DNA from: 66-474 sp040388785 | GTDB lineage: Bacteria; Pseudomonadota; Gammaproteobacteria; Xanthomonadales; Rhodanobacteraceae | Direction of reading: 5' to 3' | DNA: 64,000 nt | Assembly: GCA_040388785.1 (NCBI GenBank) | Contig: JAZKBD010000011.1 | Coordinates: 1 to 64,000, forward strand | In this document: piece after piece, positions 50,875 to 59,696 of the stretch | Numbering within the stretch: the first letter of the stretch is position 1 | How the letters are laid out: each line of letters starts with the position of its first letter | The notes under the pieces: generated by a model | Told to the model about the DNA's origin: nothing | Database searches by the model: none | Seen by the model: the letters and a program-made list of their open reading frames with translations, nothing else | Position numbers and translations under genes: made by a program

Positions 50875-51750
50875 ATGAGCCAACTCGACGCCAACGTCTA
50901 CTACGTTCCGCACAGCAGCCGCTGGCCGATCATCGCGGTGATCGGCATGTTCCTGTTCATGGGCGGCGCGGCGATCTGGCTGAACGGCTACGACGGACCC
51001 GGGCAGATCGTCCTGGCGATCGGCGCGCTGACCATCATCGGCATGATGTTCGGCTGGTTCGGCAACGTGATCCGCGAGTCGATGAAGGGCATCTTCAACG
51101 GCCAGGTGGATACCTCGTTCCGGATGGGGATGATGTGGTTCATCGTCTCGGAAGTGTTCTTCTTCGCGGCGTTTTTCGGCGGCCTGTTCTACATCCGCAC
51201 CTTCGTGGTGCCGTGGCTGGGCGGGCTCGGCGACAAGGGCGTCCTGACCAACGGCTACATCTGGCAGGGGTTCTCCGCGGCGTGGCCAACCAACGGTCCG
51301 GATTCGGTGGGCGGTTCGTTCATCGCCACCTCGCCGTGGGGCATTCCGCTGATCAACACGCTGCTGCTGCTGTCCTCGTCCATCACCGTGACGATCGCGC
51401 ATCACGCGTTGCGCGCGGGCAACCGCAAGCGCCTGATCGGTTTCCTCGGCCTCACCATCCTGCTGGGCGCGACCTTCCTCGGCCTGCAGGCGCACGAATA
51501 CTGGGAATCCTACGTCGACCTCAACATGACGTTGCACAGCGGCATCTACGGTGCGACGTTCTACATCCTCACCGGCTTCCATGGCCTGCACGTGACGCTC
51601 GGCACCATCATGCTGATCGTGATGTGGCTGCGCTGCGCGCGTGGACACTTCAACCGCGAACACCATTTCGCGTTCGAGGCGGTGTCGTGGTACTGGCACT
51701 TCGTGGACGTGATCTGGCTGTGCCTGTTCCTGTTCGTGTATATCCTGTAG
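50875..51750 (+). CDS. coxC: Cytochrome c oxidase subunit III
   Basis: A 291-residue, seven-helix subunit with FRMGMMWFIVSEVFFFAAFFGGLFY (the SEVxFF signature), TLLLLSSSITVTIAHHAL, LGLQAHEYWES, GATFYILTGFHGLHV and the end WYWHFVDVIWLCLFLFVYIL. It stabilises subunit I. It follows the small membrane protein by 42 bases. Confidence 0.97.
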   Translation: MSQLDANVYYVPHSSRWPIIAVIGMFLFMGGAAIWLNGYDGPGQIVLAIGALTIIGMMFGWFGNVIRESMKGIFNGQVDTSFRMGMMWFIVSEVFFFAAFFGGLFYIRTFVVPWLGGLGDKGVLTNGYIWQGFSAAWPTNGPDSVGGSFIATSPWGIPLINTLLLLSSSITVTIAHHALRAGNRKRLIGFLGLTILLGATFLGLQAHEYWESYVDLNMTLHSGIYGATFYILTGFHGLHVTLGTIMLIVMWLRCARGHFNREHHFAFEAVSWYWHFVDVIWLCLFLFVYIL

Positions 51751-51844
51751 CTTCGTGTGAAGGGCCAATCCCTCTCCCGATCGGAGAAGTGATTCGGCAT
51801 TCGGCGTAGTCTTCGTTGGCGAGGCACGGCTGCCCGTGAACGCG

Positions 51845-53677
51845 ATGCGTCACGAAGGGTGGATCGGTCTGGCGGCCTGCGTACTGCTTGCCTGCGCAGG
51901 GCCCGCGTCGGCCGCAGGGTGCACGCTGGGCAAATACGGCACGTTGTCGGTCGAAATGATCGGCGAGCGGCCCACCACGCTCGTCAAGGTCAATGGCGCG
52001 ACCACGCGCTTCGCAATCGACACCGGCGCGTGGTTCAGCTTCATGTCGCGCGCCAATGCCGATGCGCTGGGACTGAAGCTCGTCCCCGCGCCGTTCGGGT
52101 TTCGCATGGGCGGGATCGGCGGTTCTGCCGCTGCGGAAGTCGCCACGATCAAGGACTTCGACATCCTCGATACGGACCTGCACAACGTCGATTTCCTGGT
52201 CGGTGGTTCGGACGCAGGCGAAGGATCGCTGGGCGTCAATCTGCTCGATCTCGCGGATCTCGAAATCGACCTCGCGCACGGCAAGGTGACGCTGTTCAAG
52301 CCGGATGGCTGCCGCAAGTCGGCGCTCGCCTATTGGGTCAAGCAAGGCGGCACCTACAACGTTGCCGACCTGCATCCTTCCGTCGACTTCAATGACCGGC
52401 GCAGTTTCGTCGACGTGACGATCAACGGCAAAACGGTCCGCGCGTTGCTGGACAGCGGTGCCGTCGCCACCCTGCTTGACCGGCGTGCCGCCGAACGCGT
52501 GGGCATCGACCTGAAAGGGCTGGGCGTGAAGCCGGGTGTGCGTATCCGCGGCGTCGGCGCCAGGACGTATGCGTCGTGGATTGTGCCCATCGACACGTTC
52601 TCGGTCGGCACCGAAACGATCCAGCACAGCGAAATGCTGGTGATGGACGGCAATTTCGGCGATGGTTCGCACGACATGATCCTCGGCGTCGATTTCATGC
52701 TGGCCCATCACATGTATATCGCCAACAGCCAGCACAAACTTTATTTCACGTACAACGGCGGCCGCGTGTTTTCGCTGGACACTGCCTCGATCGGAGTGCA
52801 CGAGACGGCCGCTGCCGCGGCGAACGATGCGGGCGCCGAGCCGAAGACGGCGACGGATTATGCGTTGCGTGGCCAGGCGCGCCTGGCGCGCGGCGAGCTC
52901 GCGAACGCGCTGTCCGATCTGGATGCGGCCATCCGGCTGGACCCGAACAGCGCGGACGATCATTTGACGCGCGCCCGCATCCTGCTCGCGCAGAAACAGT
53001 CCGCAGCGGCGCTGGACGATCTCAACAAGGCGCTGGACCTCGATCCGAAAAACCTCGATGCGTTGCTGCTGCGCGCCCGACTGCATTACGGGAAAAAAGA
53101 CCAGGCCGGCGCTGCGGCGGATATCGCGGCAGCACAAAAACTCGCGCCGCCCGGTTCGATGCAATCCCGTTCCATTGCCTCGTTCTATCTCGCGATCGAC
53201 CAGCCGGCCAACGCCCTGCCTTTGCTGGATGCGTGGATTCGCGCGCACGGGGACGACTCCACGCTCGGCAGCGCGCTCAACGAGCGCTGCTGGGCGCGCG
53301 CGTTGGCCAACCAGTCGCTGAAAGATGCCCTGCACGATTGCCGCGAGGCCATCAAACGCGACGGCGACCGGGCGGCTTATCTGGACAGCCTGGGCATGGT
53401 GTACCTGCGGATGGGCAACGATGCCGAATCGATCAAGGCCTACCAGCAGGCGCTCGCGCAATCGCCGCACACGGCGTGGTCGCATTACGGCCTTGGACTG
53501 GCGGAATTGCACAGCGGGCAGACCGCTGCCGGCAACGCCGAATTGGCAACGGCGCGTTCGCTCGACCAGCAGATCGACGCGCGCGCCGCCAGGTTTGGCC
53601 TGGTTGCGCCGGGCGGAGCGCCAGCCAGCAAGGCGTCCGGCGCACAGCCTTCCAAGGGTCGGCCGGAGTTGCGATAA
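51845..53677 (+). CDS. Secreted double retropepsin-like protease with TPR repeats
   Basis: A 610-residue protein. After a signal sequence (possible lipobox LLAC with C17, or a normal cleavage at ASAAG) come two retroviral-type aspartyl protease domains. Their active-site triads are DTG (D59, FAIDTGAW) and DSG (D203, ALLDSGAV), each followed by an ILG/LG-type flap sequence (GVNLLDL, DMILGVDFM). From about residue 345 on are TPR repeats. Having two domains in one chain would allow an intramolecular dimer like pepsin. The substrate is unknown. The ATG at 51845 is preferred; a GTG at 51836 is in frame. The gene sits between coxC and the assembly genes on the same strand. Confidence 0.85.
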   Translation: MRHEGWIGLAACVLLACAGPASAAGCTLGKYGTLSVEMIGERPTTLVKVNGATTRFAIDTGAWFSFMSRANADALGLKLVPAPFGFRMGGIGGSAAAEVATIKDFDILDTDLHNVDFLVGGSDAGEGSLGVNLLDLADLEIDLAHGKVTLFKPDGCRKSALAYWVKQGGTYNVADLHPSVDFNDRRSFVDVTINGKTVRALLDSGAVATLLDRRAAERVGIDLKGLGVKPGVRIRGVGARTYASWIVPIDTFSVGTETIQHSEMLVMDGNFGDGSHDMILGVDFMLAHHMYIANSQHKLYFTYNGGRVFSLDTASIGVHETAAAAANDAGAEPKTATDYALRGQARLARGELANALSDLDAAIRLDPNSADDHLTRARILLAQKQSAAALDDLNKALDLDPKNLDALLLRARLHYGKKDQAGAAADIAAAQKLAPPGSMQSRSIASFYLAIDQPANALPLLDAWIRAHGDDSTLGSALNERCWARALANQSLKDALHDCREAIKRDGDRAAYLDSLGMVYLRMGNDAESIKAYQQALAQSPHTAWSHYGLGLAELHSGQTAAGNAELATARSLDQQIDARAARFGLVAPGGAPASKASGAQPSKGRPELR

Positions 53678-53693
53678 TCGGCGGTCTTCGTTG

Positions 53694-53903
53694 TCAGCGC
53701 ACGTACACGCCGTGCGGATGCAGCACGCCGGTGACGATGCCGATCACGATCAGTGCGATCAACAGCACCGAGAATGCAACACGTCGCGTCAACGCCCACA
53801 CCGTGCGGCCGGTGAACGCCGTCGAGATCATCCAGTACACGGGGAAGATCACCACCAGGAACACGATGACCAGAACGGCCTTGTACACGGTGGTGAATGA
53901 CAT
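53694..53903 (-). CDS. DUF2909 twin-helix membrane protein
   Basis: A 69-residue protein with two membrane helices (VYKAVLVIVFLVVIFPVYWMI and RRVAFSVLLIALIVIGIVTGVL) joined by the STAFTGRTVWALT loop, the DUF2909 pattern. It is usually found next to SURF1 in oxidase clusters and on the opposite strand, as here. Function unknown; its placement suggests an oxidase assembly accessory. Confidence 0.8.
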   Translation of the reverse strand: MSFTTVYKAVLVIVFLVVIFPVYWMISTAFTGRTVWALTRRVAFSVLLIALIVIGIVTGVLHPHGVYVR

Positions 53904-53969
53904 GGGCAGGTCGTGCGCGGAAACGCCGAGTATAGCGTTGCGCTGCGGGCCGACGGCGCGCGCGGCGTG

Positions 53970-54713
53970 ATGCGCGTGCGGCGGCCGAGCGCGTTCGCGG
54001 TGTTGCTGACCGTGTTCGGCGTCGCGGTGTTCTGCGCGCTGGGCGTGTGGCAACTGCGCCGCGCCGCGTACAAGGAAGCCGTGCTGGCGCATTTCCAGGA
54101 TGCCGCGCGTGCGCCGCTGGTCAGCCTGCCGGATACGCGCGCCGAGCACGACAAGGATGCGTATCCGCACGTCAAGGTCAGCGGAACACTGGAAGGCAAC
54201 CGCGTGTACCTGCTGGACGACCAGATGCGCGCGGGACGGCTGGGCGTGATGGTGTTCGTGCCGTTCAAACCGGCGGATTCCGCGCGCGTGCTGCTGGTGA
54301 ACTTGGGTTTCCTCGCCAGGATGGGAGCCGACACCACCACGTTGCCGGACATTCCGCCGATTCCGGCTCGCGCCGTCACGCTCACCGGCATCTACGCGCC
54401 GCCGCCGCTGCCGGGCCTGAAGCTGGGCGGCAATCCGCTGCCGGGCGAAAAGGCGTGGCCGAAGCTGATGACCTTCATCGATCTGCGCGCGATCGCCGCC
54501 GATCTCGGCGCCGCGGTTTATCCGCATGTATTGTTGACCGACCCCGACCCGCACAGCGCCTACATCCGCAGCTGGACGGCCAACGTGATGCCGCCCGCGC
54601 GGCATCTTGCGTACGCGCTGCAATGGTTTTGCTTCGCGGTCGCGGCGGTCGTGATGTTTTTCGTGCTGCATCGCGTGAAGCGCGATGACACCCTCGATAC
54701 CGGACAGGAATAG
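53970..54713 (+). CDS. SURF1-family cytochrome oxidase assembly protein
   Basis: A 247-residue protein with a membrane helix at each end (AFAVLLTVFGVAVFCALGVWQL and YALQWFCFAVAAVVMFFVLHRVKR) and a periplasmic domain (YPHVKVSGTLEGNRVYLLDDQ, LLVNLGFLARMGAD). SURF1 helps place heme a in subunit I. The start at 53970 was chosen because the helix with GVWQLRRA follows directly. It is five bases ahead of the next gene. Confidence 0.93.
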   Translation: MRVRRPSAFAVLLTVFGVAVFCALGVWQLRRAAYKEAVLAHFQDAARAPLVSLPDTRAEHDKDAYPHVKVSGTLEGNRVYLLDDQMRAGRLGVMVFVPFKPADSARVLLVNLGFLARMGADTTTLPDIPPIPARAVTLTGIYAPPPLPGLKLGGNPLPGEKAWPKLMTFIDLRAIAADLGAAVYPHVLLTDPDPHSAYIRSWTANVMPPARHLAYALQWFCFAVAAVVMFFVLHRVKRDDTLDTGQE

Positions 54714-54718
54714 ACACG

Positions 54719-55268
54719 ATGGATTTGCGCAATCGACGCCGCCTGCAGGCCGCGATCATCGTGGGCATCTTCGCGGCCTCCATGATCGGCGCGGCCGTGA
54801 TGATGATGTCCGGGTGGGCGCCGCCCACGCGCAGCTACGGCACGCAAATCCGGCCCGCGCGCAACCTCGCGCAGATGCCGATGCAATTGGCCGACGGCAA
54901 ACCGTTCGCGTTCCGCAACCGGCAAGCCGCATGGACGCTGGTCGCGTTGCCGGGCCCGGATTGCGCCGAACGCTGCCTGCGCGAACTCGACCTCGTGCAT
55001 CGCGTGCAGATCACGCTGGACAAGCAGGCCGACATGCTGCGGCTGGTGTACCTCGGCGCGGGTCGCGGCGGCTCGGGGCTTCGGCAAGGTCTGGACGCTC
55101 GCGACCACGCCGTCGCGGACGCTCGAGGATTTCCGCGCGAAGACGCCCGACAGCGTCAGCGCGGTGCTGGTCACGCCGAGCGGCAGGGCCATGTTGAGTT
55201 ATCCGGCGGGTTTCGATCCGATGCGCCTGCGGGCCGATCTCCTGAAAGCGGTGAAGGTGGCCTTGTGA
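54719..55268 (+). pseudogene. Small oxidase-cluster protein, frameshifted
   Basis: The protein begins MDLRNRRRLQAAIIVGIFAA with one membrane helix and a thioredoxin-like region (WTLVALPGPDCAERCLRELDLVHRVQ). At about 55066-55080 the reading moves from frame 2 to frame 3, as if one extra G were present in CTCGGGG. The frame-3 part reads FGKVWTLATTPSRTLEDF ... FDPMRLRADLLKAVKVAL and stops at 55266-55268, overlapping the ctaA ATG. A gene of this shape lies between SURF1 and ctaA in many gammaproteobacteria; function unknown. The shift could be an assembly error. Confidence 0.75.
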
Positions 55269-56458
55269 TGCCGACGACGAATCTGCCGTTGCGCGTGCTC
55301 GCGTGGATCGCGTGCGCGCTGGCATTTTTCCTGATCATGTACGGCTCCTTCGTGCGCTTGTCCAACGCCGGCCTGTCGTGTCCCGACTGGCCGACCTGCT
55401 ACGGGCGCGTCACCTGGCCGGTCAAGCCGGCCGCCGTCGCGAAGGCGGACAAGGCGTTTCCGGATCGGCCCGTGGAAACGCACAAGACCTGGCGCGAGCA
55501 GACCCACCGCTTTGCCGCGGGCACGCTCGGCCTGCTGGTGCTGGCCGAGGCGCTGGTCGCGACGTTCGCGAGCCGGCGACGTTTCGGACTGGTGATCGCC
55601 GCGATCGTGCTGATCGGCATCGGCATACCGATGTACATGGCCCGGAACTACGTGACCGCCAGCGTGCTCGCGGCGATCGGCGAGGCGCTGCTGCTGGCCG
55701 TCGCGTTCCTGTGGCGAGGCTCCGGCTGGCGGCGCATCGCGGTGCTCGCCTTGGCCGTGGTGTGCTTCCAGGCGCTGCTCGGGATGTGGACGGTCACGTG
55801 GCTTTTGAAACCGATCGTGGTGACGGGACATCTCCTGGGCGGCATGGCGACGTTCGCGCTGCTGGCGTGGGTGGCGTGGCGCATTTCGATCCGCGAACAA
55901 GCCAATTGGCGCGTCGCACATCTGTTCGCGGCGGCGGTGATCGGCGTGGTGTTGCTGGCGTGCCAGATTTTCCTGGGCGGCTGGACCTCGTCGAACTACG
56001 CCGCGCTGGCCTGCGGCATCGGCGGCTCGGCGTTTCCGGGCTGTCTCGGCCAGGGGTGGCCGGCGATGGACTTCCACCAGGGCTTCATCCTGTGGCGCGG
56101 CATCGGCGTCGATTTCCAGGGCGGCATCTTGGATGCCGCCGCGCGCACCGCCATCCAGATGGTGCACCGCTTCGGCGCCGCGGTGGTGTTCGTTTACGTG
56201 CTGTGGCTGGCGCACAAGGCCGGCCGCGCGGGCCTGCGCGGGCATGCGATCGCGCTGGCGCTGCTGCTGCTCCTGCAGGTTGCGCTGGGCATCAGCAACG
56301 TGGTGCTGGGCCTGCCGCTGGCGATCGCGGTGGCGCACACCGGTGGCGCGGCGCTGCTTCTCTTCGCACTGGTGACGTTGCTTGCGCGTGCGCGAGGAAG
56401 CGAAGAACGCCTCGACACGCAACCGGCGTCGACGATCCCGGTTTCGGCGGCCCGGTAA
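55268..56458 (+). CDS. ctaA: Heme A synthase
   Basis: A 396-residue, eight-helix enzyme (COX15/CtaA) that converts heme O to heme A. It has YGSFVRLSNAGLSCPDWPTCYG, EQTHRFAAGTLGLLV (heme His), VVTGHLLGG (His), LGGWTSSNYAALACG and IQMVHRFGAAVVFVY (His), plus AVAHTGGAALLLF. The upstream frame reads through into this gene because of the frameshift, but the native start is the ATG at 55268, overlapping the upstream stop. Confidence 0.95.
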   Translation: MPTTNLPLRVLAWIACALAFFLIMYGSFVRLSNAGLSCPDWPTCYGRVTWPVKPAAVAKADKAFPDRPVETHKTWREQTHRFAAGTLGLLVLAEALVATFASRRRFGLVIAAIVLIGIGIPMYMARNYVTASVLAAIGEALLLAVAFLWRGSGWRRIAVLALAVVCFQALLGMWTVTWLLKPIVVTGHLLGGMATFALLAWVAWRISIREQANWRVAHLFAAAVIGVVLLACQIFLGGWTSSNYAALACGIGGSAFPGCLGQGWPAMDFHQGFILWRGIGVDFQGGILDAAARTAIQMVHRFGAAVVFVYVLWLAHKAGRAGLRGHAIALALLLLLQVALGISNVVLGLPLAIAVAHTGGAALLLFALVTLLARARGSEERLDTQPASTIPVSAAR

Positions 56459-56467
56459 AATAGCTGG

Positions 56468-57388
56468 ATGTCCACGCTCGCCGGCCAATACCTCGCCGCC
56501 ACCAAGCCGCGCATCGTTGCGTTGCTGGTGTTCACCGCCGTCATCGGCATGCTGCTCGCCGCGCCCGGCGTGCCGCCGTGGCGCGCGCTGGTGTTCGGCA
56601 CGCTGGGCATCTGGATGGCGTCGTCGGCGGCCGCGGCGCTGAACCAGCTGATCGACCAGCGCATCGACCGGGTGATGGCGCGCACCGCGCACCGTCCGCT
56701 GGTCACCGGCACGCTCACCGCGCGCCAGGTGCTGGTGTTTGCGATGCTGCTCGGCATCGCATCGATGCTGATCCTCGGCCTGCTGGTGAACTGGCTCACC
56801 GCGCTGCTCACCTTCATCGGCCTGATCGGTTACGCGGTGATCTACACCGCGTTCCTGAAACGCGCGACGCCGCAAAACATCGTGATCGGTGGCCTGGCCG
56901 GCGCAATCCCGCCGCTCCTCGGCTGGGCCGCGGTGACCGGGATGCAGGGGTCCAGCGACTGGGCCTACGGCTTGCTGTTGGTGCTGATCGTGTTCGTATG
57001 GACGCCGCCGCATTTCTGGTCACTGGCGATCTTCCGGCGCGAGGATTACCGGCGCGCCTGCATCCCGATGTTGCCGGTGGTCTACGGCGTCGAATACACG
57101 CGCTGGCACGTGCTGTTCTACACGGTGCTGCTGGTGCTGGTGAGCCTGCTGCCGTACCTCACCGGCATGAGCGGACTGCTCTATCTCGGCGGCGCGGCGG
57201 TGCTGGGCCTCGCCTACCTCTATTATGCGATCCGCCTGATGCGGCCGCCGGACGAGCGCTTCGCGATGAGCGCGTTCGGCTACTCCATCGTCTATCTGAT
57301 CGCCCTGTTCAGTTTCCTGCTGGCCGACCATTGGCTGGCCGCGCCAGTGGTGCGGGTGGGCGGATACGTGTTGCAGCGAATCGGGTAA
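56468..57388 (+). CDS. ctaB: Protoheme IX farnesyltransferase (heme O synthase)
   Basis: A 306-residue UbiA-family enzyme that adds a farnesyl group to heme B. The two prenyl-binding Asp motifs are NQLIDQRIDRVMARTAHRP and the later RREDYRRACIPMLP; YTAFLKRATPQNIVIGG and TPPHFWSLAIF are typical. It is nine bases after ctaA, so the heme A pathway is in one unit. Confidence 0.96.
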   Translation: MSTLAGQYLAATKPRIVALLVFTAVIGMLLAAPGVPPWRALVFGTLGIWMASSAAAALNQLIDQRIDRVMARTAHRPLVTGTLTARQVLVFAMLLGIASMLILGLLVNWLTALLTFIGLIGYAVIYTAFLKRATPQNIVIGGLAGAIPPLLGWAAVTGMQGSSDWAYGLLLVLIVFVWTPPHFWSLAIFRREDYRRACIPMLPVVYGVEYTRWHVLFYTVLLVLVSLLPYLTGMSGLLYLGGAAVLGLAYLYYAIRLMRPPDERFAMSAFGYSIVYLIALFSFLLADHWLAAPVVRVGGYVLQRIG

Positions 57389-57431
57389 GCTGGCGCGGCG
57401 CAGGCAGGGGAACTAGCGCGGGTGTTGGATC

Positions 57432-57447
57432 GGGAGCCAAGGCTCCC
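57432..57447 (+). promoter_or_regulatory. Start-codon hairpin ahead of the GGDEF-EAL gene
   Basis: GGGAGCC-AA-GGCTCCC is a perfect 7-bp stem ending at the base before the ATG (57448). The GGGAG inside it is the only ribosome-site-like sequence, so folding would hide it. Confidence 0.5.
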
Positions 57448-59655
57448 ATGCCGGGAGGCTGGCTGCGCTTGAACGTGGTCCTGCTGGTGGTGGCGATCGT
57501 CGCCGCGCTGATCAGCATCGCGCTGGCGGCGTGGGCGTTGCGCAAGCAGCGCCGCATCCTGAAAGAACTGACGGCGAGCCGCGAGCGTTACATGCTGCTC
57601 GCCGAATGCGCCAACGACGGCATCTGGGAGTTCGATGTCGCGGCGCGGCGTTTCGATTTCTCGCGGCGGTTGTACAAGCTGCTCGGTTACGCCGAAGGCA
57701 CGCTGACCACGCCCGAGGACCTGGAGCGCATCGTTTCGCCCGAGGATTATCCCGGCTCGCGCGATGCGATCTACGCGCACATGCAGGCGCACCGCACCGA
57801 GGAATTGCAGCGCGTCATGCGGATGCGCACCGGCGACGGCCGGGTGCTGACGGTGCTGGCGCGCAGCGTCGTTCAATATGCCGAAGATGGCACGCCGGTG
57901 CGGGTGCTGGGCTCGTACACGGACATCACCAAGCGCCTGCGCGACGAGCGCCAGTTGCAGATCGCGGCCAGCGTGTTCGATGCGGGCAGCGACGGCATCC
58001 TCATCAGCGACGCGCTGCAGCGGATCGTCTCGGTCAACAGCGCCTTCCTGCGCGTCACCGGCTACCAGCGCGACGAACTGACCGGGCGGCCGGTGCGCGA
58101 CATGCAGATTCCGTCGCCCGCGACCCGTGCCTGCGATCTCGCCTTGCGCGAGTCGGACAAGTGGAGCGGCGAAATCGCGTGGCGCCGCCGCAATGGCGAG
58201 GGCAAGGCGCTCGACAGTTCGGTGGTGGCGGTGCGCGATTCGTCCGGCGAGGTCGCGTTCCACATCCACGTCTGCATCGACACCGCCGAGTTGCGTTACG
58301 CGCAGGCGCGCATCCGGCATCTCGCATACTTCGATCCGCTGACCGGCTTGCCCAACCGCACCCACATGCGCGGCCAGTTCGCGCAGGCATTGGCCGTGGC
58401 GCGGCACGGTGCGCGGCCGCTGGCGGTGGTGTTTTTCGATCTCGACAACTTCAAGGAGATCAACGACACCGCCGGCCACAGCGTGGGCGACGACGTGATC
58501 TGCATGGTGGCGCAGCGCCTGAGCGAAGGCGTGCGCGAGGGCGACGTGCTGTGCCGCTTCGGCGGCGACGAGTTCCTGCTGCTGCTGCCCGACACCGATG
58601 CGGTCGCGGCCGAAGTCCTGACGCGGCGCCTGATCGAGCGGATCTGCCAGCCCGTCGACGTCGAAGGCCGCTTGCTGGACATCGCCGCCAGCGCGGGTTT
58701 CAGCATCTTCCCCGACGACGCGACCGATGCCGAGAACCTGGTGCGTGAGGCCGACACCGCGCTGTTCCGCGCCAAGGCGGAAGGCGGCAACATGGTGTTG
58801 CGGTTCCTGCCGTGGATGGGCGAAGCCGTGACCTGGCGGCACGACATGCAGGCCGCGTTGCGTGCCGCGATCGTGCGCCAGCAATTCGTGCTGCGCTACC
58901 AGCCGATCGTGGATGCGCGCGCGAATCGCATCCGCGGATTCGAGGCACTGCTGTACTGGAACCGGCCCGGCATGGGCGTGGTCGGGCCCAGTTCGTTCAT
59001 CGGGCTGGCCGAGGAATCGCGGCTGATCGAATCGATCGGCGCGTGGGTGGTCGATGAAGCCTGCCGGCAACTGGCCGCATGGAAGCATGCCGGCCTGCCG
59101 GCGTTCTACATCGGCATCAACGTTTCGGGCATGCAACTGCGCGTGGGCGGCGCCTTCCAGGCGGTGCTGGCCGAAGCGATGCGCAAGCACGGCATCGGCA
59201 ACGAAGAGCTGATGCTGGAAATCACCGAGCGGCATCTGGTGCAGGACGTGAAGGGCGGCCTGCCGCTGCTGGAAACGCTGACGGCCAGCGGGCTGCGGGT
59301 GTCCATCGACGACTTCGGCACCGGCTATTCCAACCTCGAATCGCTGAAGAACCTGACCGTCAACCAGATCAAGATCGACCGCGCCTTCGTGCGCAACCTG
59401 ATGACAGAGTCGGGCGATCGCGCGATCGTGCGCTCGATCATCGCGCTGGGCCGCAGCCTTGGCCTGCAGGTGGTCGCCGAGGGCGTGGAGACTGGCGAGC
59501 AGATGCAGATGCTGCGCGAATTCGGCTGCGACCTGCTGCAGGGCTTCCTGTACGCGCGACCGCTGGAGATCGACGCGGTGCCAGGATTCCTGATCGAACT
59601 CGCCGCCGGCAAGGCCGGCCGCAAGGCTGGCGAGCGCGGCCCGGTTGTGATGTGA
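57448..59655 (+). CDS. Membrane PAS-GGDEF-EAL protein (c-di-GMP turnover)
   Basis: A 735-residue protein: one N-terminal membrane helix (LNVVLLVVAIVAALISIALAAWAL), two PAS-type sensor regions (about 40-165 and 170-290), GGDEF (G372-F376) and EAL (E499-L501). The cyclase site is intact, with an inhibitory RxxD (R363-D366) five residues ahead of it. The phosphodiesterase motifs are also complete (NVSGMQL, EITERHL, DDFGTGYSNLE, KIDRAF, EGVETGEQ). Both activities are possible; which dominates cannot be told. It lies 60 bases after ctaB and 41 before ctaG, inside the oxidase assembly series. Confidence 0.93.
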   Translation: MPGGWLRLNVVLLVVAIVAALISIALAAWALRKQRRILKELTASRERYMLLAECANDGIWEFDVAARRFDFSRRLYKLLGYAEGTLTTPEDLERIVSPEDYPGSRDAIYAHMQAHRTEELQRVMRMRTGDGRVLTVLARSVVQYAEDGTPVRVLGSYTDITKRLRDERQLQIAASVFDAGSDGILISDALQRIVSVNSAFLRVTGYQRDELTGRPVRDMQIPSPATRACDLALRESDKWSGEIAWRRRNGEGKALDSSVVAVRDSSGEVAFHIHVCIDTAELRYAQARIRHLAYFDPLTGLPNRTHMRGQFAQALAVARHGARPLAVVFFDLDNFKEINDTAGHSVGDDVICMVAQRLSEGVREGDVLCRFGGDEFLLLLPDTDAVAAEVLTRRLIERICQPVDVEGRLLDIAASAGFSIFPDDATDAENLVREADTALFRAKAEGGNMVLRFLPWMGEAVTWRHDMQAALRAAIVRQQFVLRYQPIVDARANRIRGFEALLYWNRPGMGVVGPSSFIGLAEESRLIESIGAWVVDEACRQLAAWKHAGLPAFYIGINVSGMQLRVGGAFQAVLAEAMRKHGIGNEELMLEITERHLVQDVKGGLPLLETLTASGLRVSIDDFGTGYSNLESLKNLTVNQIKIDRAFVRNLMTESGDRAIVRSIIALGRSLGLQVVAEGVETGEQMQMLREFGCDLLQGFLYARPLEIDAVPGFLIELAAGKAGRKAGERGPVVM

Positions 59656-59696
59656 TGTGAGATTGCCGCATCGCGCCGTGCGGCAGTCGGTGTGCG

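Noticed and set aside
54719..56458. A 579-residue fusion of a small protein with heme A synthase
   Set aside because: The frame is continuous only because of a frameshift; codons 120-180 are low-quality and the second frame encodes the real C-terminus of the first gene.
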